From JAJRQY01 sp965224435 (GTDB taxonomy: Bacteria > Actinomycetota > Acidimicrobiia > Acidimicrobiales > SZUA-35), in NCBI GenBank assembly GCA_965224435.1, contig OZ245048.1, forward strand, positions 2,294,001-2,358,000: a DNA stretch of 64,000 nt, given 5' to 3'. Shown here one piece after another: positions 29,200 through 38,061 of this stretch. Made by a program: the position numbers and the translations under genes. Within the stretch, counting starts at the first letter, position 1. Each line of letters opens with the position of its first letter. Below the pieces are notes generated by a model. The model had not been told where the DNA came from. It saw only the letters and a list, made by a program, of their open reading frames with translations, and ran no database searches.

Positions 29200-29211
29200 A
29201 GTCAACACACG
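29200..29211 (-). other. 5' arm of the pre-16S processing stem
   Basis: CGTGTGTTGACT in the transcript, complementary to 27404-27415 downstream of 16S. Confidence 0.6.
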
Positions 29212-29281
29212 AAACAGGAACCAAACGATTCTCTGTAGCGGAGGTGCAGGCCTGAAAGCCATTTTGTTGCCACACCGGCAT

Positions 29282-29298
29282 GCCACACAATGTGTGGC
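29282..29298. promoter_or_regulatory. 17-bp palindrome upstream of the rRNA operon
   Basis: GCCACACA, one central A, TGTGTGGC: eight bases each side in perfect symmetry. It could be an operator in the rRNA promoter region or a small hairpin after tyrS. No regulator can be named. Confidence 0.4.
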
Positions 29299-29435
29299 CT
29301 CCGAGCGAAGCGAGGGACAAACCTAGCGGAGAGCGGGCTTCACTCCAACCCCGACGGGCGGGTTTCTTGCTTCCCGTGAACGGTTTGATGCTCGGCGAAC
29401 CACAAACGTGTCATTTGCCGCAGAGTACGGCCCGG

Positions 29436-30740
29436 TTAGGAGTTATCGAAGACACCGAGAAAGACGCTCTTCTTGCCCTTTCGGACGAGTAGGAAGCGGC
29501 CGTGCTTCAGCGAATCGACCTCGACAAGGGCGTCCGGGGCGACCTTGGAGCCGTTCAGCGAGATCCCATTCTGCTTGAGCAGTCGAGATGCTTCACCTCG
29601 AGAGGAAACGATATCCATGGCAAGGAGTAGCTCAGTGAGGTTCCCGTCTTGTCCCAGCAAGTCGCGATCAAGGTGGGTGGTCGGCAACTCAGCGGACAGG
29701 ACCTCAAAGGCTGCAATGTCCAGCTCGTCCACCGAGCCACCAAAAACTACTCCAGAGGCCGCTATCGCCGCTCCTGTGGCGTTTGCGCCATGGACCAAAG
29801 TCGTTAACTCAGCAGCCAAGCGCCGCTGAGCCAGCCTTAAATGCGGCGCTTCAGCATGCTCCTCCACGATGGCGTCGATGTCTGAGACAGAGAGCAGGGT
29901 GAGCTGCAACAGAAGCTTGCGTACCTCATCATCATCGGTCTGGATCCAAGCCTGATAAAAGCGGTACGGGCTCATCATCGAACCACTCAACCAGAGGGTC
30001 TCCCCTCCCGCCGTCTTGCCGTATTTGGTGCCGTCGGCCTTGGTTAGCAGGGGCCATGTCAGGGCGTAGCTGGACTCACCCAGCATCTTGCGGATGAGTT
30101 CGGTCCCAAGGGTGATGTTCCCCCACTGATCCGAGCCGCCCATCTGCATTTCGCAGCCCTCGTTCTCTCGTAGCCAGCGGAAGTCATTGGCCTGAATCAG
30201 CATGTAGGAAAATTCGGTGTAGGACAATCCTTCGACGTCCTCACCGCTACGCCCCAAGCGGCTCTTGACCGAGTCCTTGGCCATCATCTGGTTGACCGTG
30301 ATGTGCTTGCCAATGTCACGCAGGAACGTCAGAAACGGTACGCCGACAGTCCATGCCCGATTATCCAGCAGCTTGGCCGGGTTCCCGGGACGATCAAAGT
30401 CTAGGAACTGCTTGAGCTGGGGAACTATGCCAGCCAGGTTTTCTGCCAAGCCGTCGTCATCCAACAGGTTTCGTTCATCGGACTTGCCTGAGGGATCGCC
30501 AACCATTCCGGTCGCTCCCCCAGCCAGACTGATGACATGATGACCAGCATCTTGGAAACGCCTCAGTTGCAACAGCCCAATCAGGTTCCCGACATGAAGA
30601 CTGGCTGCTGTTGGGTCCATGCCCACATAGACCGTGATCGGCCCTTCCGCTAGCCGAACCGCCAACTTCTCACGGTCGGTGGTGTCATGGATGAGACCGC
30701 GGGCATCGAGATCAGCAAGCAGATTGGGGTCAGTCGACAT
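29436..30740 (-). CDS. tyrS: tyrosyl-tRNA synthetase
   Basis: A 434-residue class I TyrRS. The HIGH-like motif is HVGNLIGLLQLRRF, the Tyr-binding TYVGMDPTAASLH-like segment precedes it, and the KMSKS loop has the usual TyrRS form KYGKTAGG. The C-terminal S4-like anticodon domain is SSRGEASRLLKQNGISLNG. ATG 30740 is chosen because TAGACT lies 7 bases upstream and because the N-terminus then matches the family; longer frames lack homology. Confidence 0.96.
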   Translation of the reverse strand: MSTDPNLLADLDARGLIHDTTDREKLAVRLAEGPITVYVGMDPTAASLHVGNLIGLLQLRRFQDAGHHVISLAGGATGMVGDPSGKSDERNLLDDDGLAENLAGIVPQLKQFLDFDRPGNPAKLLDNRAWTVGVPFLTFLRDIGKHITVNQMMAKDSVKSRLGRSGEDVEGLSYTEFSYMLIQANDFRWLRENEGCEMQMGGSDQWGNITLGTELIRKMLGESSYALTWPLLTKADGTKYGKTAGGETLWLSGSMMSPYRFYQAWIQTDDDEVRKLLLQLTLLSVSDIDAIVEEHAEAPHLRLAQRRLAAELTTLVHGANATGAAIAASGVVFGGSVDELDIAAFEVLSAELPTTHLDRDLLGQDGNLTELLLAMDIVSSRGEASRLLKQNGISLNGSKVAPDALVEVDSLKHGRFLLVRKGKKSVFLGVFDNS

Positions 30741-30747
30741 ATCAGCA

Positions 30748-30753
30748 AGTCTA
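30748..30753 (-). promoter_or_regulatory. -10 box for tyrS (leaderless)
   Basis: TAGACT on the minus strand, 7 bases before ATG 30740. Confidence 0.45.
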
Positions 30754-30804
30754 GAGCCCATACCGAAGCGGCTTTCACCAATTTCTCTGGCAACATGGTT
30801 TCCT

Positions 30805-31380
30805 ATGATCCAGTCCCAAGAAAAGCCCCCGGTCTTCATCGACGAGGACCCGGCCGACGAAGAGCGCAAGCCTCGCGGTCCGATTGCGAAATTCGGGCTC
30901 CTGCTGGGCGGTGTCGCCGTATTGGCGTCTTTTGGAGTCTGGGGCTACGCCTACTCAGGTCAAGCTGATCGACGAACCCCGGATCTACTGGACGAGCCCG
31001 CCTTCGCTCTGGCCGCCGGTCCGATCTGCGATGCCACCACGGCCGAATTCGAGTCCATGCCACGGGCCCTTGAGGCAACAGACAATGTCGAACGGGCGGC
31101 TCAAATTCGAGCCACCAATGAACTGTTCATTTCCATGATCGCTGACCTTGAAGCAGTCAGCGTTGGCACTACGCGTGACCAACAGATCATCGGCGACTGG
31201 CTGACCGACTGGCGCACCTATGTTGACCACCGGGCTGACTACGCCGACCGGTTCGAATTGGATGAGACCGAGCGATTCTATGTTTCTCGCGTTGGGGTAG
31301 AGAGGCTGGAGAAACGAATTCCTCGTTTCGCCGACACCAACGAGATCTATAGCTGCGGACCACCCAACGATATTGGCTAG
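30805..31380 (+). CDS. unknown single-pass membrane protein
   Basis: 191 residues, not recognised. A charged N-terminus (about 1-30) is followed by one hydrophobic segment, FGLLLGGVAVLASFGVWGYA, at about 31-52. The C-terminal 135 residues would then be outside the membrane: helical, charged, with two cysteines (PICDAT, YSCGPP) that could form a disulfide. The start ATG 30805 gives the shortest N-terminus consistent with a TM anchor. It is divergent from tyrS and convergent with the NUDIX gene, standing alone. Confidence 0.6.
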   Translation: MIQSQEKPPVFIDEDPADEERKPRGPIAKFGLLLGGVAVLASFGVWGYAYSGQADRRTPDLLDEPAFALAAGPICDATTAEFESMPRALEATDNVERAAQIRATNELFISMIADLEAVSVGTTRDQQIIGDWLTDWRTYVDHRADYADRFELDETERFYVSRVGVERLEKRIPRFADTNEIYSCGPPNDIG

Positions 31381-31392
31381 AGACTCTAACGC

Positions 31393-31971
31393 CTAAAGCA
31401 CGCCTGAATCAGCGGCCGCACTGGCGACGAAGAGGGCCCGGCGAACAAGACGGCCCAGTTCATCGCTGGCGAGCAAGCCTTCCGGATCGGATCGTCCGAC
31501 CCAACGTGCATCGGTGCTCTCGTGGTTCGTATTCTCGACTGCGCCCGGTTGAGCCAGAACTAGGAACCGCACATCCAGATGCAGATGCTGGGGAACGTCA
31601 CCGCGAGCCGGAATCTCATGAATATCCACGTCAATGGCGGGCGCAACCAGTTGCAGTCCGGTCAACCCGGTCTCTTCTTCAGCTTCGCGCAACGCAACCC
31701 TGGCCAGGTCGCCGTCGCCATCGGCATGACCCCCGGGCTGGACCCAGATGCCGAGCTTGGTGTGATGCAGCAAGAGCGTTTCTCCCCTGGAAGGGTCGAC
31801 TACGACCGCTGAGCCAGTCAGATGGCCTTGCAAGCAACTCCGATGCAGGGCATCGTCATGATCCCGGCAAAAGGCCAGGATCTGCTTGCGTACCTCGAAC
31901 TGTTCCTTACCTTCCAGCTCCGCTTCACGGATCTGCTGAACGGCATCCGCCAGTGTTCCCGGCTTACTCAT
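31393..31971 (-). CDS. NUDIX hydrolase at the end of the arginine operon
   Basis: 192 residues. The NUDIX box is clear: GGHADGDGDLARVALREAEE then ETG. The segment HHTKLGIWVQPGGH before it is typical of a NUDIX subgroup with substrates not assigned by sequence. The start overlaps the argH stop by 4 bases, so it is the ninth gene of the operon. A link to arginine synthesis is not known. Confidence 0.85.
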   Translation of the reverse strand: MSKPGTLADAVQQIREAELEGKEQFEVRKQILAFCRDHDDALHRSCLQGHLTGSAVVVDPSRGETLLLHHTKLGIWVQPGGHADGDGDLARVALREAEEETGLTGLQLVAPAIDVDIHEIPARGDVPQHLHLDVRFLVLAQPGAVENTNHESTDARWVGRSDPEGLLASDELGRLVRRALFVASAAADSGVL

Positions 31972-33356
31972 AGATCAGCCAAACGAGCACGGTCAGCGTC
32001 AAGCACCCCGGCAAAGGCAGCTCGTTGGGAAACGACGGCTTCGGGAGCGCCCCCACCGGGAGAGTTGCGCTGACGCACCGAGACGCCGGGTTCTAGGAGT
32101 TTGGCCGCATCCGAACCCAGGTCATCATGTTGTGAGACCAGCTCAACGAGCGGCGCGACACCAGCCAACGCGTCACGGACCAACTTGCCGACAACCGCGT
32201 GAGCTGAGCGGAAGGGCATGCCTCCCCGAACTAGATGGTCAGCGAGATCTGTGGCAGCCGAGTATGGATTGTCTGCTTGAGCAGCCATGGCCTCGGTGTT
32301 AAACGTCAACGTCGACATCATGCCGTCCAGGGCCAACAGGGTCAGCTTGATGGTGTCACATGAGTCGAAAAGAGCTTCCTTGTCTTCTTGCAAGTCCTTG
32401 TTGTAGGTCATTGGCAAACCCTTCAACGTGGTCAGAAAGCCAGTCAAGTTGCCAACTAGTCGACCCGCCTTGCCGCGGGCCAGTTCGGCGATGTCGGGGT
32501 TCTTCTTTTGGGGCATCATGGATGAGCCGGTGGAGAAACCGTCGTCCAGCTTGACGAAGCCAAACTCCGTTGAGGCCCACAAGATCACTTCTTCGCCAAT
32601 ACGGGACAGGTGTACCCCCAGCAGTGAGATCAGGAACATGGCTTCCACTACATAATCCCGGTCAGAAACCGCATCCAATGAGTTGGCGAACGGCGCACCG
32701 AACCCAAGAGCGGTCGCCGTCTGGGCTGGATCGATGCCAAGTGAACTACCGGCCAGCGCACCGGCGCCCAGCGGACAGACATCCATCCGGTCCAGGCAAT
32801 CAAAGATCCGGTCAACGTCTCGTGAGAGAGCCCAGCCATGAGCTAGCAGGTGGTGAGCCAGGCTGACACTTTGGGCTTGTTGCATATGGGTGTAGCCAGG
32901 AACATAGGCCTCGCCCACCGCGTCGGCTTGGGCCGCCAGGGTGGCCTGGAAGCGCAGAACAAGGCCTGCGAGCTCGCCCAGCTCTTGGCGAGTCCACATC
33001 TTCAGATCGGTGGCTACCTGGTCGTTTCGACTGCGCGCCGTGTGGAGCTTGCCTCCAGCATCGGGCGTGATCTCGGTGACCCTACGCTCCACCGCCGTAT
33101 GGATATCTTCATCTGATGGCAGGGCCTCAAATTCGCCGGACGCCATTTCGGACTCAACTGTGTCTAGGGCAGCCAGAATCTGATCGCGCTCCCCCGGAGT
33201 AACCAGGCCAACATCGCACAGCATGCTCACGTGAGCACGCGAACCTTCGATGTCGTGACGGAACATGCGCCGATCGAACGGCAAGCTGTCGTTCAGTGCC
33301 TGCAACGCCTCACTCGGGCCGCCATCAAAACGACCTTCCCACAGTTCGCCAGCCAC
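31968..33356 (-). CDS. argH: argininosuccinate lyase
   Basis: 462 residues. It splits argininosuccinate into arginine and fumarate, the last step of the pathway. The superfamily signature GSSMMPQKKNPD is intact with its catalytic Ser. HTARSRNDQVATD and YTHMQQAQSVSLAHH complete the active site. One base separates it from the argG stop. Confidence 0.96.
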   Translation of the reverse strand: MAGELWEGRFDGGPSEALQALNDSLPFDRRMFRHDIEGSRAHVSMLCDVGLVTPGERDQILAALDTVESEMASGEFEALPSDEDIHTAVERRVTEITPDAGGKLHTARSRNDQVATDLKMWTRQELGELAGLVLRFQATLAAQADAVGEAYVPGYTHMQQAQSVSLAHHLLAHGWALSRDVDRIFDCLDRMDVCPLGAGALAGSSLGIDPAQTATALGFGAPFANSLDAVSDRDYVVEAMFLISLLGVHLSRIGEEVILWASTEFGFVKLDDGFSTGSSMMPQKKNPDIAELARGKAGRLVGNLTGFLTTLKGLPMTYNKDLQEDKEALFDSCDTIKLTLLALDGMMSTLTFNTEAMAAQADNPYSAATDLADHLVRGGMPFRSAHAVVGKLVRDALAGVAPLVELVSQHDDLGSDAAKLLEPGVSVRQRNSPGGGAPEAVVSQRAAFAGVLDADRARLADL

Positions 33357-33357
33357 G

Positions 33358-34578
33358 CTAGTCCAGACCCTCTAGGCGAGAGGCCAGAGTCCGCAGCCGC
33401 AGGGCGTTCAGCTTGATAAAGCCATCGGCGTCAGACTGGTCATAGGCCCCCTCGTCATCTTCGAAGGTCACGATTTTCTGGTTGAACAAGGTGTCTTCGC
33501 TACGTCGACCGAGCACATCCACATTGCCCTTGTAGAGCTTCAGGTAGACGTCGCCGTTCACGTATCGCTGGCTGTAATCGATGGCTTGTTGCATCATGAG
33601 TCGTTCGGGGGCGAACCAGAAACCGTTGTAGATCATCTTGGCGTACTTCGGCATCATCTCGTCCTTGAGGTGAGCCATTTCTCGATCCAAGGTGATGGAC
33701 TCGATGGCCCGGTGGGCCTTGAGCATGATGGTTCCGCCCGGGGTTTCATAAGCGCCCCGGCTCTTCATACCGACAAAGCGGTTCTCGACAATGTCCAGGC
33801 GACCAATACCGTTCTCGCCGCCAACCTTGTTGAGGGCCGTCAAGACTTCAGCCGGACTCATTTCAACACCATCGATGGCGACAATGTCACCCTGACGATA
33901 AGTCAGCTCGATGAAGGTGGCTTCGTTTGGTGCCTCCTCCGGACTCTTGGTCCAACGCCACATCTCGTTCGGCGGTCCGACCCAGGGGTCTTCGAGCGGT
34001 CCACCTTCATAGGAGATGTGGAGCAGGTTGGCGTCCATGGAAAACGGCGACTCCTTGCCCCGCTTCATCTCGATGGGAATGTCATGCTTCTCGGCATAAG
34101 CGAGCAAGCTGATTCGGCTGTTCAGGTCCCACTCACGCCAGGGGGCGATGACCTGGATCGCTGGATTCAGGGCATAGGCATTGAGTTCGAAGCGAACCTG
34201 ATCATTACCCTTACCGGTCGCTCCGTGGCTGATGGCATCGGCTCCGGTTTCGGCGGCAATCTCGACCAGCCGCTTGGAGATCAGGGGCCGAGCAATGGAC
34301 GTGCCCAGCAGGTATTCACCCTCATAAATGGTGTTGGCCCGGAACATGGGAAAGACGAAGTCGCGAACGAATTCCTCTCGCACATCTTCGATATAGATGT
34401 TTTCATCGGGCAGGCCCATCGCCTTGGCCTTTTCCCGAGCTGGCTCGACCTCGCCTCCTTGGCCGAGATCAGCAGTAAAGGTCACGACCTCACAGTCGTA
34501 CTCCTCTTGGAGCCAGCGCAAGATGATGGACGTGTCAAGTCCACCGGAATAGGCGAGAACAACTTTCTTGACCTTCAT
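33358..34578 (-). CDS. argG: argininosuccinate synthase
   Basis: 406 residues. It joins citrulline and aspartate with ATP. The N-terminal PP-loop is VVLAYSGGLDTSIILRWLQE, and SHGATGKGNDQVRFE and KRGKESPFSMDANLLHISYEGG follow. Length typical. The ATG is 18 bases after argR, the largest gap in the operon. Confidence 0.97.
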   Translation of the reverse strand: MKVKKVVLAYSGGLDTSIILRWLQEEYDCEVVTFTADLGQGGEVEPAREKAKAMGLPDENIYIEDVREEFVRDFVFPMFRANTIYEGEYLLGTSIARPLISKRLVEIAAETGADAISHGATGKGNDQVRFELNAYALNPAIQVIAPWREWDLNSRISLLAYAEKHDIPIEMKRGKESPFSMDANLLHISYEGGPLEDPWVGPPNEMWRWTKSPEEAPNEATFIELTYRQGDIVAIDGVEMSPAEVLTALNKVGGENGIGRLDIVENRFVGMKSRGAYETPGGTIMLKAHRAIESITLDREMAHLKDEMMPKYAKMIYNGFWFAPERLMMQQAIDYSQRYVNGDVYLKLYKGNVDVLGRRSEDTLFNQKIVTFEDDEGAYDQSDADGFIKLNALRLRTLASRLEGLD

Positions 34579-34596
34579 GGGAACAGTCTTCTTTCT

Positions 34597-35055
34597 TCAG
34601 ATTCCTGCGAGTGTTTCGAGATGTTTGCGAAGTGTGGCGCCGTTGCCTTCGGTGGCAATGGCCAGAAGTGTGTCGTCGCCAGCCACCGTGCCAAGCATGT
34701 CGGCGACCGCTGATCGATCGAGGGCGGAGGCTACAACATGAGCGGAGCCCGGTGGTGTGCGGAGCAGAACCAGATCTCCCGATCGTTCGACGTCGACCAG
34801 CCAATCACCCAGCACGCGCCGGAGATGATCTTCGGGCGCGATCTGGTCGGCTGGCAGTTCGGGTATGGCGTAGACGGTTGCTCCACCCGGAACCCGCACC
34901 TTTACGGCGCCGAGCTCTTCGAGGTCCCGAGAAACGGTGGCTTGGGTGGCGACGATGTCGATCGAAGCCAACAAATCGGTGAGCTGGCCCTGGCTGGTGA
35001 CCGCTTCGTCACCCAGGATGCTCTTGATTTGATGCTGACGTTGAACCTTTGTCAT
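34597..35055 (-). CDS. argR: arginine repressor
   Basis: A 152-residue ArgR. The N-terminal winged helix (RQHQIKSILGDEAVTSQGQL..., ATQATVSRDLEELGAVKV) binds ARG boxes. The C-terminal hexamerisation and arginine-binding domain has TPPGSAHVVASALDRS and GTVAGDDTLLAIA, where the two Asp residues contact arginine in known ArgRs. It probably represses its own operon through the palindrome at 40370-40387. Confidence 0.96.
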   Translation of the reverse strand: MTKVQRQHQIKSILGDEAVTSQGQLTDLLASIDIVATQATVSRDLEELGAVKVRVPGGATVYAIPELPADQIAPEDHLRRVLGDWLVDVERSGDLVLLRTPPGSAHVVASALDRSAVADMLGTVAGDDTLLAIATEGNGATLRKHLETLAGI

Positions 35056-35057
35056 GC

Positions 35058-35978
35058 TCAGTGGGCTTCATTCTGGTCATGCAGCCACGACAACACGGCT
35101 CGGGCAGAGGTCAACCGATGACCGGCTTGGGGCCAGATGCGGCTTTGCTCGCCGTCAAGGACGGCATCAGTCACTTCTTCGCCACGGTGGGCAGGAAGGC
35201 AGTGCATGAAGATGGCGTCTGGCTTAGCCGAGGCCATCATCTGCTCATTTACCTGAAACCCTTCGAAGGCACGCAACCGTTCGGCATGCTCTGCTTCTTG
35301 GCCCATGGATGTCCAGGTATCGGCATAGATGACGTCTGACCCGGGCACGACGTCAGCAGCCCGATCACTCGCTCCAACCTTGACGCCGACCCCCGCCAAT
35401 CGGTCAATATCGATATCACCAAATCCATAGCCCGACGGTGAAGCGATACGAAACTCGCCACCCAACATGCCAACGGCCAGCCCCAGCGAGCGGGCAACAT
35501 TATTGGCATCGCCGACATAGGTGACGACCCTGTCCGCCAGGTCTGTGGTGACCTGCTTGCTTGAACTGAATGCTTCCAGCATGGTGAAAGCATCGGCAAT
35601 TGCCTGAAGCGGATGAGCCTGGTCGCTCAGCAGGTTCACGATTGGCACAATGTTGACTGCGGCCATGCGTTCCAGCACGGTGTGGTCAAAGACTCGTGCG
35701 CAGATCGCGTCGTGGTAACAAGCCAGTGTCCGGGTGACATCTTCGGCTGATTCACGCTTGTCGATCCCGACTTCAACGTCGGTGATGTAGACCGGGTGTC
35801 CGCCCAGTTGCACGACGGCCATCTCGGTTGAGTTGCGGGTTCGAGCCGAAGGCTTTTCGAAGTAGCAGGCCACTCCTTTGCCTTCAAAGACCTTCGACGT
35901 CGTGTGACTCTGTCCTATGGCGATGATCTGGCGGAGTTCTTCGGGAGTGAGGTCATCGACTTCCAGCAGGTGCCTCAT
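35058..35978 (-). CDS. argF: ornithine carbamoyltransferase
   Basis: 306 residues. It makes citrulline from ornithine and carbamoyl phosphate. The carbamoyl phosphate motif SARTRNST is present, HPLQAIAD follows, and HCLPAHRGEEVTDAVLDG carries the catalytic HCLP. ATG 35978 overlaps the argD stop (ATGA) and fits the family N-terminus MRHLLEVDDLTPEE; the longer frame upstream is spurious. Confidence 0.96.
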   Translation of the reverse strand: MRHLLEVDDLTPEELRQIIAIGQSHTTSKVFEGKGVACYFEKPSARTRNSTEMAVVQLGGHPVYITDVEVGIDKRESAEDVTRTLACYHDAICARVFDHTVLERMAAVNIVPIVNLLSDQAHPLQAIADAFTMLEAFSSSKQVTTDLADRVVTYVGDANNVARSLGLAVGMLGGEFRIASPSGYGFGDIDIDRLAGVGVKVGASDRAADVVPGSDVIYADTWTSMGQEAEHAERLRAFEGFQVNEQMMASAKPDAIFMHCLPAHRGEEVTDAVLDGEQSRIWPQAGHRLTSARAVLSWLHDQNEAH

Positions 35979-37147
35979 GCGTTGGTTGACTTGACCGACT
36001 TGATGGCGGCATCGAGAATCTCGATGCCTTCGGCGATCTGGATGTCGGTGATGACAATGGGTGGGGTCAACCGCAGTGCGGTTGGCGTGACAGCGTTGAG
36101 AACCAGACCTGTCTCTAAGCACTTGGCGGCGACCGCCTTGGCATCAACATCCTTCAATTCCGCTGCCAAAAGGAGGCCGAGACCTCGAGTCTCGGTCACC
36201 GCATCAAGCCCCATCAGCGCTTCTGTCAGCTTCTGCGAGGCTGTCAGCGCCATGCTGGGAGCGTCGATAGCGATCATGGTGTCCAGGGTTGCCCGTGCCG
36301 CGGAGGTGGCCAGAGGTCCTCCGCCGAAGGTGGTTGCGTGATCGCCCGGTTCGAAGGCGCTGGCGACAGACTCCTTGGCCCAGCATGCACCAATTGGCAT
36401 GCCGTTGCCCAGGGCCTTGGCCATGGTGACCACGTCAGGTTGGATATCGAAATGTTGGAAGCCGAACCAGCGGCCGGTGCGTGCCAAGCCAGCCTGCACC
36501 TCATCAATCATGAACAAGATGCCACGCTCATCACAAAGCTTGCGGACTCCGGCGAAGTATTCAACCGTGGCCGGATTGACACCGCCTTCACCTTGCACGG
36601 GCTCCAGCAATACGGCGGCAACCGTCTCATCCAGCTTGTTTTCAAGATCAGCCAGGTCTGCCCACACGGCGTGACGAAACCCTTCAGGGAGCGGTTGAAA
36701 CACTTCCCATTTCTGGGGTTGGCCGGTGGCGGCCAGGGTGGCCAAGGTCCGTCCGTGGAAGGACTGGAAGGCGGCAACCACATTGTGTTTCCCGCGACCA
36801 CCGAACTTGCGGGCCAGCTTGATGGCGCACTCGTTGGCTTCGGCTCCGGAGTTGGCAAAGAAAACCTGGCCGCCAGCCGGGGATCCGTCGCCGATGAGGC
36901 GGTCGATGGTGGTCGCCACCTCCATCTTGTTTTCTGATCCGAACAGGTTGGAGACGTGGAGCAGCTTTGTCGCTTGAGCGCTGATGGCTTCGGCCACTGC
37001 CGGGTGGGAATGCCCGAGGGAACAGACGGCAATTCCAGCAAGCCAGTCGACATAGCGTTTGTCGTTGTCGTCGTAGAGGTAGGCGCCTTCGCCGCGAACA
37101 AATTGCACGGCAGGCCGGTTGTAGTTGGGCATGAGCGGGTAGGTCAT
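35975..37147 (-). CDS. argD: acetylornithine aminotransferase
   Basis: 390 residues, class III PLP aminotransferase. The PLP lysine lies in TMAKALGNGMPIGA, the preceding LFMIDEVQAGLARTGRWFG is the family signature, and FFANSGAEANECAIKLAR binds the phosphate. Coupled to argB upstream and argF downstream by 4-base overlaps. Confidence 0.96.
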   Translation of the reverse strand: MTYPLMPNYNRPAVQFVRGEGAYLYDDNDKRYVDWLAGIAVCSLGHSHPAVAEAISAQATKLLHVSNLFGSENKMEVATTIDRLIGDGSPAGGQVFFANSGAEANECAIKLARKFGGRGKHNVVAAFQSFHGRTLATLAATGQPQKWEVFQPLPEGFRHAVWADLADLENKLDETVAAVLLEPVQGEGGVNPATVEYFAGVRKLCDERGILFMIDEVQAGLARTGRWFGFQHFDIQPDVVTMAKALGNGMPIGACWAKESVASAFEPGDHATTFGGGPLATSAARATLDTMIAIDAPSMALTASQKLTEALMGLDAVTETRGLGLLLAAELKDVDAKAVAAKCLETGLVLNAVTPTALRLTPPIVITDIQIAEGIEILDAAIKSVKSTNA

Positions 37148-38061
37148 GACTGGTCCTCATTGTCGGCGGTGATCATGGTTCCGATGCCACCATCGGTAAA
37201 CAGCTCCAACAGGAGCACATGGGGGATGCGGCCGTCCAGCATGTGGGCGCTTTTGGCTCCAGCTTCGACAGAGTCGATACAGGCGGCAACCTTGGGGATC
37301 ATGCCACCGGCGATGATGCCGTCGTCGGTTAGTTTCTTGAGTTCGCCAACGGTGGCTCGGGTGATGATGGATGATGGATCATCAATATCGGCCAGTAACC
37401 CAGCGATGTCGGTCAGGTAGATGACTTTCTCGGCGTGGAGTGCTCCGGCGAGTGCTCCAGCGACGGTGTCGGCATTGATGTTGTAGGCCTGTCCGCTCTT
37501 GTCTGACCCGATACTGGATACGACGGGAATCAGGTCTTCGGCCAGGAGCCGTTCAATGATTGATGTCTTGACATTGACGATCTTGCCGACAAAACCAAGA
37601 TCGGCGTCAAGCGGGGTGGCTTCGATGAGGCCACCATCTTCGCCCGACATGCCAACGGCGTAGGCACCGTGGGTGTTGATGGCGCCAACAATGTCTCGCC
37701 CGACCTTGCCAACCAGCACCATCCTGGCTACGTCCAGGGTTTCGGCGTCGGTGACTCGCAAGCCTTCCTTGAAGATGGATTCTTTGCCCAGTCGATTTAG
37801 CATGTCGCCAATCTGGGGGGCTCCGCCGTGCACAACAACTGGTTTGAGTCCCACTGAGCGGAGCAGAACGATGTCTTGGGCGAAGGTGCGAGATAGTTCG
37901 TCGTCGACCATGGCGTTGCCGCCGAATTTGACCACGACAATCGCGCCCCGGAACTGTTGGATGTAGGGCAGGGCCTCGACGAGCGCCTTGGTACGAAGCT
38001 CGGGCGAATAGCCTCGATCTGTTGTGAGGTCAGTCGTTCGTCTATTCAGGATCTCGGTCAT
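37144..38061 (-). CDS. argB: acetylglutamate kinase
   Basis: 305 residues, amino acid kinase fold. VVVKFGGNAMVDDEL near the N-terminus, VVVHGGAPQIGDML for acetylglutamate binding, and YNINADTVAGALAGALHAEK for the nucleotide. The C-terminal GGMIPKVAACIDSVEAGA is typical. ATG 38061 overlaps the argJ stop (ATGA). Confidence 0.96.
   Translation of the reverse strand: MTEILNRRTTDLTTDRGYSPELRTKALVEALPYIQQFRGAIVVVKFGGNAMVDDELSRTFAQDIVLLRSVGLKPVVVHGGAPQIGDMLNRLGKESIFKEGLRVTDAETLDVARMVLVGKVGRDIVGAINTHGAYAVGMSGEDGGLIEATPLDADLGFVGKIVNVKTSIIERLLAEDLIPVVSSIGSDKSGQAYNINADTVAGALAGALHAEKVIYLTDIAGLLADIDDPSSIITRATVGELKKLTDDGIIAGGMIPKVAACIDSVEAGAKSAHMLDGRIPHVLLLELFTDGGIGTMITADNEDQS

Larger units (their letters stand above)
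28991..29435 (-). promoter_or_regulatory. rRNA operon leader and promoter region
   Basis: There is no gene here. Seen: the 5' arm of the pre-16S stem (29200-29211), a hairpin ACCAACCCC/GGGGTTTGGT around 29112-29136, a palindrome GCCACACA-A-TGTGTGGC at 29282-29298, and near 29351 an AACCC...GGGTT hairpin that could end tyrS. The minus strand CTCCTTGAAAACGGAAGAG near 29172-29192 resembles actinobacterial leader elements. No clear -35/-10 pair could be fixed. Confidence 0.5.
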
